This document shows, one piece after another, positions 55,901-61,900 of a DNA stretch of 64,000 nt. Source of the DNA: Aspidapion aeneum (Eukaryota > Arthropoda > Insecta > Coleoptera > Brentidae). The notes under the pieces are model-generated. The model was not told the DNA's origin. It did not search any database and saw nothing but the letters and a program-made list of their open reading frames with translations. Position 1 is the first letter of the stretch. Every line of letters begins with the position of its first letter. The DNA is taken from positions 15,289,272 through 15,353,271 of the forward strand of contig OY755042.1 in NCBI GenBank assembly GCA_963576565.1. Reading direction: 5' to 3'. The position numbers and the translations under genes were made by a program.

Positions 55901-58900
55901 AGAGGGTGCTGTTATGGCTTTTAGGATCAATTTGGCTACAAAAAGGTAATTTATATTGCCAATTACCTAACAAGGTGTTATACAACCAAAAAGTGTTCTT
56001 CTGTTCCTTTTAGATACTTTTGGTTTTATTGATTTCTGATTTATAAAGATGGTCTTATAAAACCCTTTTACCTAAAGTTTTTAAAAAGAAATAAATATAA
56101 ACTTTGGTCTTTTAGTTTTTTTCATTACTTTAGGTCATAACAAAAGTGTTTTATAATAGAGCTAAAAGGTTACCTTATATCCTTTTGTTTTTGTAGTTAC
56201 CAGTAGTTTAATAGTAAATATGATTATATAGGCGGCCATATAGAACCTAGTTTCCTTAAGGTTTTTAAGAGTGGTAAATATAAACTTTAGACTTTTGGTT
56301 TTTGCCATTACTTTTAGGCATTTTAAACAGGTTTTAAAAGGAAGGCTTAAAGGTAAACTTAATTCTTTTTTATTTATGGTTACCCATAGCTGCATATTAA
56401 ATATTATTTAAATAGGCGGTCATATAAAACTTTGTTTCCTTAAGGGTTCTAACAGAAGTAAATAAATACTTTCGTATTTTAGTTTTTACTAGTACTAGTA
56501 CAGATTGGTACCTACCTATTGCAAGATTGATTATTTATTATCCTCCTGGGTAGGGCACCCAAGCCTAGATAAGGCCTGTTTAAACGGCCAATATAAGAGG
56601 TTTCCCTCCAACCTGCAGGCACAACGGATATCATTGCACTGGCCCTCTTGATTGTGTGCAAATTGCACGATAAAAAACATTTAAGTTTAACACTTTAAAA
56701 AACAAATACAAAAAATTTAAGTGAGGTTATGTTCACTATGTTTACCTTCTCTTTTTTATTGGTTTCATAAGCGCACTCAAAAATCCTTGTTGCGATAGAG
56801 TAACAAATAAAACCAAGTGACCACTATAAAACGATAATGGCGTATATAGAATTATTTTAAAAATATTATAAACAGAAAATATTTATCTAGTCGTTTTAAC
56901 AGTGTTTTTTAACAATAATTTTACTTTAATTTTGATTTATGTAAACCAAACAGACTTTTTTAATGGTGAATAGTGTAAATTATTTTTTTTAATTTTAAAT
57001 ATTTGTTATTCAGTTATCAAAAAACTATTAAAAAGCATTTGTGAGCTGGCGCGCTTGTTTTGAGAGCTTTTCAGATACGATTTTATCAGAAAAATAAGTC
57101 TGGCAGGCAATTTGATGATCCACAAAACGACAAACTCCTCATATATAGGTATATTTTTATGTGATACAATAATTTTGGGACTCTGACAGTTTTGGCAATT
57201 TTATGACCTAAATTATTTTATATAGCCATTGTGAATCTAAAATATCGCTAAAGCTTTTATAGGAAAAATTCTTTACTCTAAAGGTATTATGGTATTCAAC
57301 AGAATTGTCAGGATACCAAATTACCAAATCTAGTTTTATAACAGGATAGAGGACGTTTCTGAGTTGCTTTTAGAACCTGGCATAATAGCTTTAGGCTCTA
57401 AAAGGTTCTATACTGGTGGAACCGCTAGAGGGCAAAGCTAGCGTTTATTTCTTATGGTTTTATAATGAGTTTAATACATAGGTTGCCACCACCAATTGGG
57501 GAGTCCCATTTAGGAGGTCTAAGGGGTATATAAGGGTAATGGGAACGTGCTAGCGACCAAACATTGAAACTAATGGTTTTAAGGAAAGGCGCTGGCAACC
57601 TTTTAGCTTCTGCTATAAATAAAGAAATGTTACTTGGGTAGTTTGAAAATGTGAAAATAAGAAATATAATTTGTGTAGAAAAATTTTAAAAAGGCCAAGT
57701 CGTTACACATCTTCATAAGGTAGAACGAGCCTTCCTAATGATGACACTAATTTATCATCTTACTTAAACTTGCACTTTCTCAAATTTTACAATTTATGTA
57801 TTACCAATAAAATTAGGAGGTGGTTAAAACAGGGTTACATTTTTTAGAATTTATTCTACTTAGAACCAATGCCAGTAAGAAATAAAAACGTGTTTAATTT
57901 TTAAGATTTCTTCAATGGCATTTAGGCAGAAAAATACATAATAAGATCGCTATATAGGTCATTAATTGATGTAGCACTCTGTATACATATCTATAATTTA
58001 TAATTTGGAATTATTATTGTCATAATTTCTTAAGCAGCCAAATTATAACACAAACTATGGGTTTTGTTTTTTCTTTCTACGTTATCCACCCAGTTTTAAT
58101 AATTATGAGTACCTAGGATTTTGAGGTCACCTTAATAATGCACTTTTCAAACCTTACTCGATTCAAAAATCTAGAACTGTTTTATTTTTTGGCCGATCTT
58201 AACAATAGATATACATATCAGTATTTTTTAAAAAGAGGATATTATGGGCAAATATTAATTTTTGCTCCAATGGCACACACCAAAAATTTGCAGGGTGGGT
58301 CAAAAATACATATTTTTAAAACATTTTGCCATCTGAAATTGATGAAGAATGTCAATTTTGACATTAAATTCGTAGCTTTTAGGTTTTGTATTTCAAAATG
58401 GCCGACACTGTCAAAATTTAACAGAAACTTTTTGAGTAATGGGCAATTAAAAAATTCTCTTATTTTCTTGTCTTATATTTAACGATATTGGAATTATAAA
58501 ACAAATTAAATTTTTGTTGAATTTGGTCAAATGTAAAGCTATTTCCTTTCAAAAAGCCTAAAAAGATAAAATTCGATGACAGGTTAGCAAAGTTATAGGC
58601 ATTTAATAAGACATAGATATAATAAATAAACTTTTTTTTTGGGTCGCCCTATATGTGATATAAACTAACTTTTTATTAATGAAAAATTTTGCTATTCATA
58701 CAGTATTATGATGTATAAAAGGCATTTTTACGTCGTTTGGATTAAAAGTTATAAGCAAGAAACCTGTCCAACCGCTCCCATAAGCTCGTTCCACTGTGCG
58801 GCCTTAAAAATATAAATTAGAGCCCGACAAAGAGTGGGTTAAGCCAAATCGATTAAAATTTCGTTTTTGATAAGTGTAGCCGTTAAGTTTCTTCAAGCAT

Positions 58901-61900
58901 GTAGGGCGGATAATTAAGAGTATTTTGAATAAATATCGAAGACAAAAAGGAACATATACAGTGTCCCATGAAGGATGGCTTTTGGAGTTATCTTAGAAAC
59001 TACCACCTATACGACTTCGGAATGTTTCTTTGTAACAAAATCGGACTTTGCTAATTCACGTAAAATATTTTTATTTCTGTAGTTCCTCCGCTAGTGGGCA
59101 GTAAGCACATCTTCCGACTAGGCTCCCTACTCCAGACCAGATAATTAAATTTTTAAACGCCATGATTAGCATATACAAATTATATCATATTTATATTTCT
59201 TTCTTCCTTGTTTCCTTCCTTCCTGGTTATCGGTAAAAAAATATTTATTTCGTTTGGTAACGTTTATCAGACACATTCTTATCTGTACGATGCACTTCTC
59301 CGTAGAATTCCTGACCGTTGAAGTTCTATAAATAGATTTTGGAACTTCCTTCGCGTGCGAAAACGTACCACTTTCTGCACTTGTTAGGTAAATAACTATT
59401 AACTGACTGATTTGTTGGCAGCTCGCCGTAATCCTTGTGAGCCCTCTCCTTGTGGTTTCAACAGCGTATGCCAAGTTCGAAACGATCAAGCCATCTGCAG
59501 TTGTCAACAAGGTTTCTTCGGTGCTCCTCCTGCTTGTCGACCCGAATGTTCAATTAGCTCTGAATGCGGTTTAGACAAAGCCTGCATCAACTACAAATGT
59601 CAAGATCCTTGTCCAGGAACATGTGGAGTGGGTGCAAGATGTCACGTCAACAACCACAATCCAATCTGCAGCTGCCCAGTTAGATTTGTTGGCGATCCAT
59701 TTGTCAAATGTGTCAAAGAAGGTAAAAAATGTTTTTATTTTGTATTTGTGCAAAAAAAAATAACGTAAAAAAATACAGGCCTCGGCCCCGAAAAAATCAT
59801 CTGATTGCCTAGGCCTATTTTTATATCGGGACATATATTTTTAAAATGGCATTATAGTTTATTTTTTATTTAAGTTTTTATCCTAAGGAAACTGGTAATG
59901 GGTGTTTTTAAACTTGTAGAAGTCATTTTGAGAGGCTCTTTCTCAGTACAGATTTATATAAGTACGTGACGTGGTTGCATAAAACGACGTAATGACTAAG
60001 CAAAATCAAAAGCGGAACGCTGAGATGGCAGAGCAATTTGGCATTCACCAATGAGATTGCTCTATCGCCCTGCGTTTGCCATAACTATGTACGTTGTGCG
60101 TATATGCTTGTCCACCGGCACGCGCCTAAATTGAATCTGGTTAAAATCTCACATGCCACTATGGTGCTTTAACTTTTTTATTTTGGGGCAAAAACATATA
60201 TCCTGTAATAAAAGTTTGAGAAAGTGTTACAATGGTAGTGGGGGGTTAAATGTGGCAAAAAATGGTGTTCGATAATTTATAGACGGCCTCTTATAATTCA
60301 TATCTTAAAGTCAAAGTTTCTGAGTCACAAAACAATGTATGAAAAACATCAGGTTTTTACAAACTAAATTTTGATTAAGCAGAAATTCAACCAGAAGAAC
60401 CAAGAACACCATGCATACCATCGCCCTGTGGACCAAATGCCGAATGCAAATCAATTAGAGATCGAGCAACTTGTTCGTGCCTGCCAGGCTTGTTGGGTGC
60501 ACCACCAAACTGCAGACCGGAATGTGTCATTGATCAAGACTGTCCAATGAATCTTGCGTGTTCCAACAATAAATGTAGAGACCCATGCGCAGGATCTTGC
60601 AGCTTCAATGCCGAATGCAGAGTCGTAAATCATCGTGCCATATGCAGCTGTCTGCCAGGGTTTGAAGGTGATCCATTCTCAGGTTGCAATGCAGTAGCTG
60701 GTAAGTTGCACGAAATTTTAAATAATTGTATTTCTATTTTTTATTTTTTCCGTTTTCCTGTTAGTCTGTTGTTCTGTTTTTTATAAGTATTTCATTTCCA
60801 GTGTTGTTCTTGCTCGCATGCTATGTTTGTTCGTAGTAATAGAAATCCCTCAAAATCCATGTCACCCAAGTCCATGTGGCGCAAATGCCCAATGCAAAGA
60901 ACGAAATGGTGCTGCTTCTTGTATTTGCCTGCCAGAATATCATGGTGACCCGTATCTCGGATGTAGGCCCGAATGTCTTTCTAGCAATGAATGCCCCTCT
61001 AATAAAGCCTGTCTAAACATGAAATGTAAAGACCCTTGCCCTGGAATATGTGGTGTGAATGCAGAGTGCTTTGTTATCAACCACATTCCCCAATGTAACT
61101 GCATTAATGGATATACCGGGGATGCATTCCAGATTTGCCGAAAAATTGAACCAAGTAAGACAATCAATGCCCTGAAAATTTTTAAATCTTCTAACAACAA
61201 TTTATTTCTAGTTTACGAAGAACCGAAGCGTAACCCTTGTGTTCCCTCACCTTGTGGCCCATACAGTATATGCCAAGTTACAAATGATAGACCTGTTTGT
61301 TCTTGTGCAGCAGGGTATTTCGGAGCTCCACCAAATTGTAAACCAGAATGTGTTGTAAACTCAGAATGTTCATTAGACAGATCATGTGTAAACCAAAAGT
61401 GTGTCGATCCTTGCCCTGGAACTTGTGGATTAAATGCCTTTTGTAGAACAGTAGCTCATGCCCCAATATGTAGTTGCCCTCCCTTACATATAGGAGATCC
61501 ATTCGTAAGGTGTCTTCCTGAAGAAAGTAAGACCATTTTTATTACAAGTTTTCTAACACAAATAACACCTAATTTAAGTTGTACATACTTATTAATACGA
61601 TTGCTAAATCAAATTTTAATTACAAACAAGCGTTTAAAGTTTAGACATAACAAATATTCGCGTCCTTAAAATTTGCACGAATCGGATTTTCTTGGACAGT
61701 AAGGAGCTAATTAAAAGCTTTTTGTTTCGGGGCTCAACGGTTGAGTAAAATCAACTCAATGTATTATAATTTAGGCCTTCCGATAAACCTAATATGGATC
61801 CTATTAAGAAGTCCGATTTTACAAGCATCGAATATATCTAAAATATACTAAGCCTAGTGTTAAATCTAACAAAAACCAAATCCATTTGATTTTTAGAACG

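Noticed and set aside
58138..58482. 114-codon open frame in intron 19
   Set aside because: Low-complexity AT-rich composition, no module pattern, no acceptor or donor in phase.
60800..60836. Upstream acceptor for exon 22
   Set aside because: The frame entered from that acceptor meets TAG before the EGF module; the acceptor at 60836 keeps phase 1 and frame.
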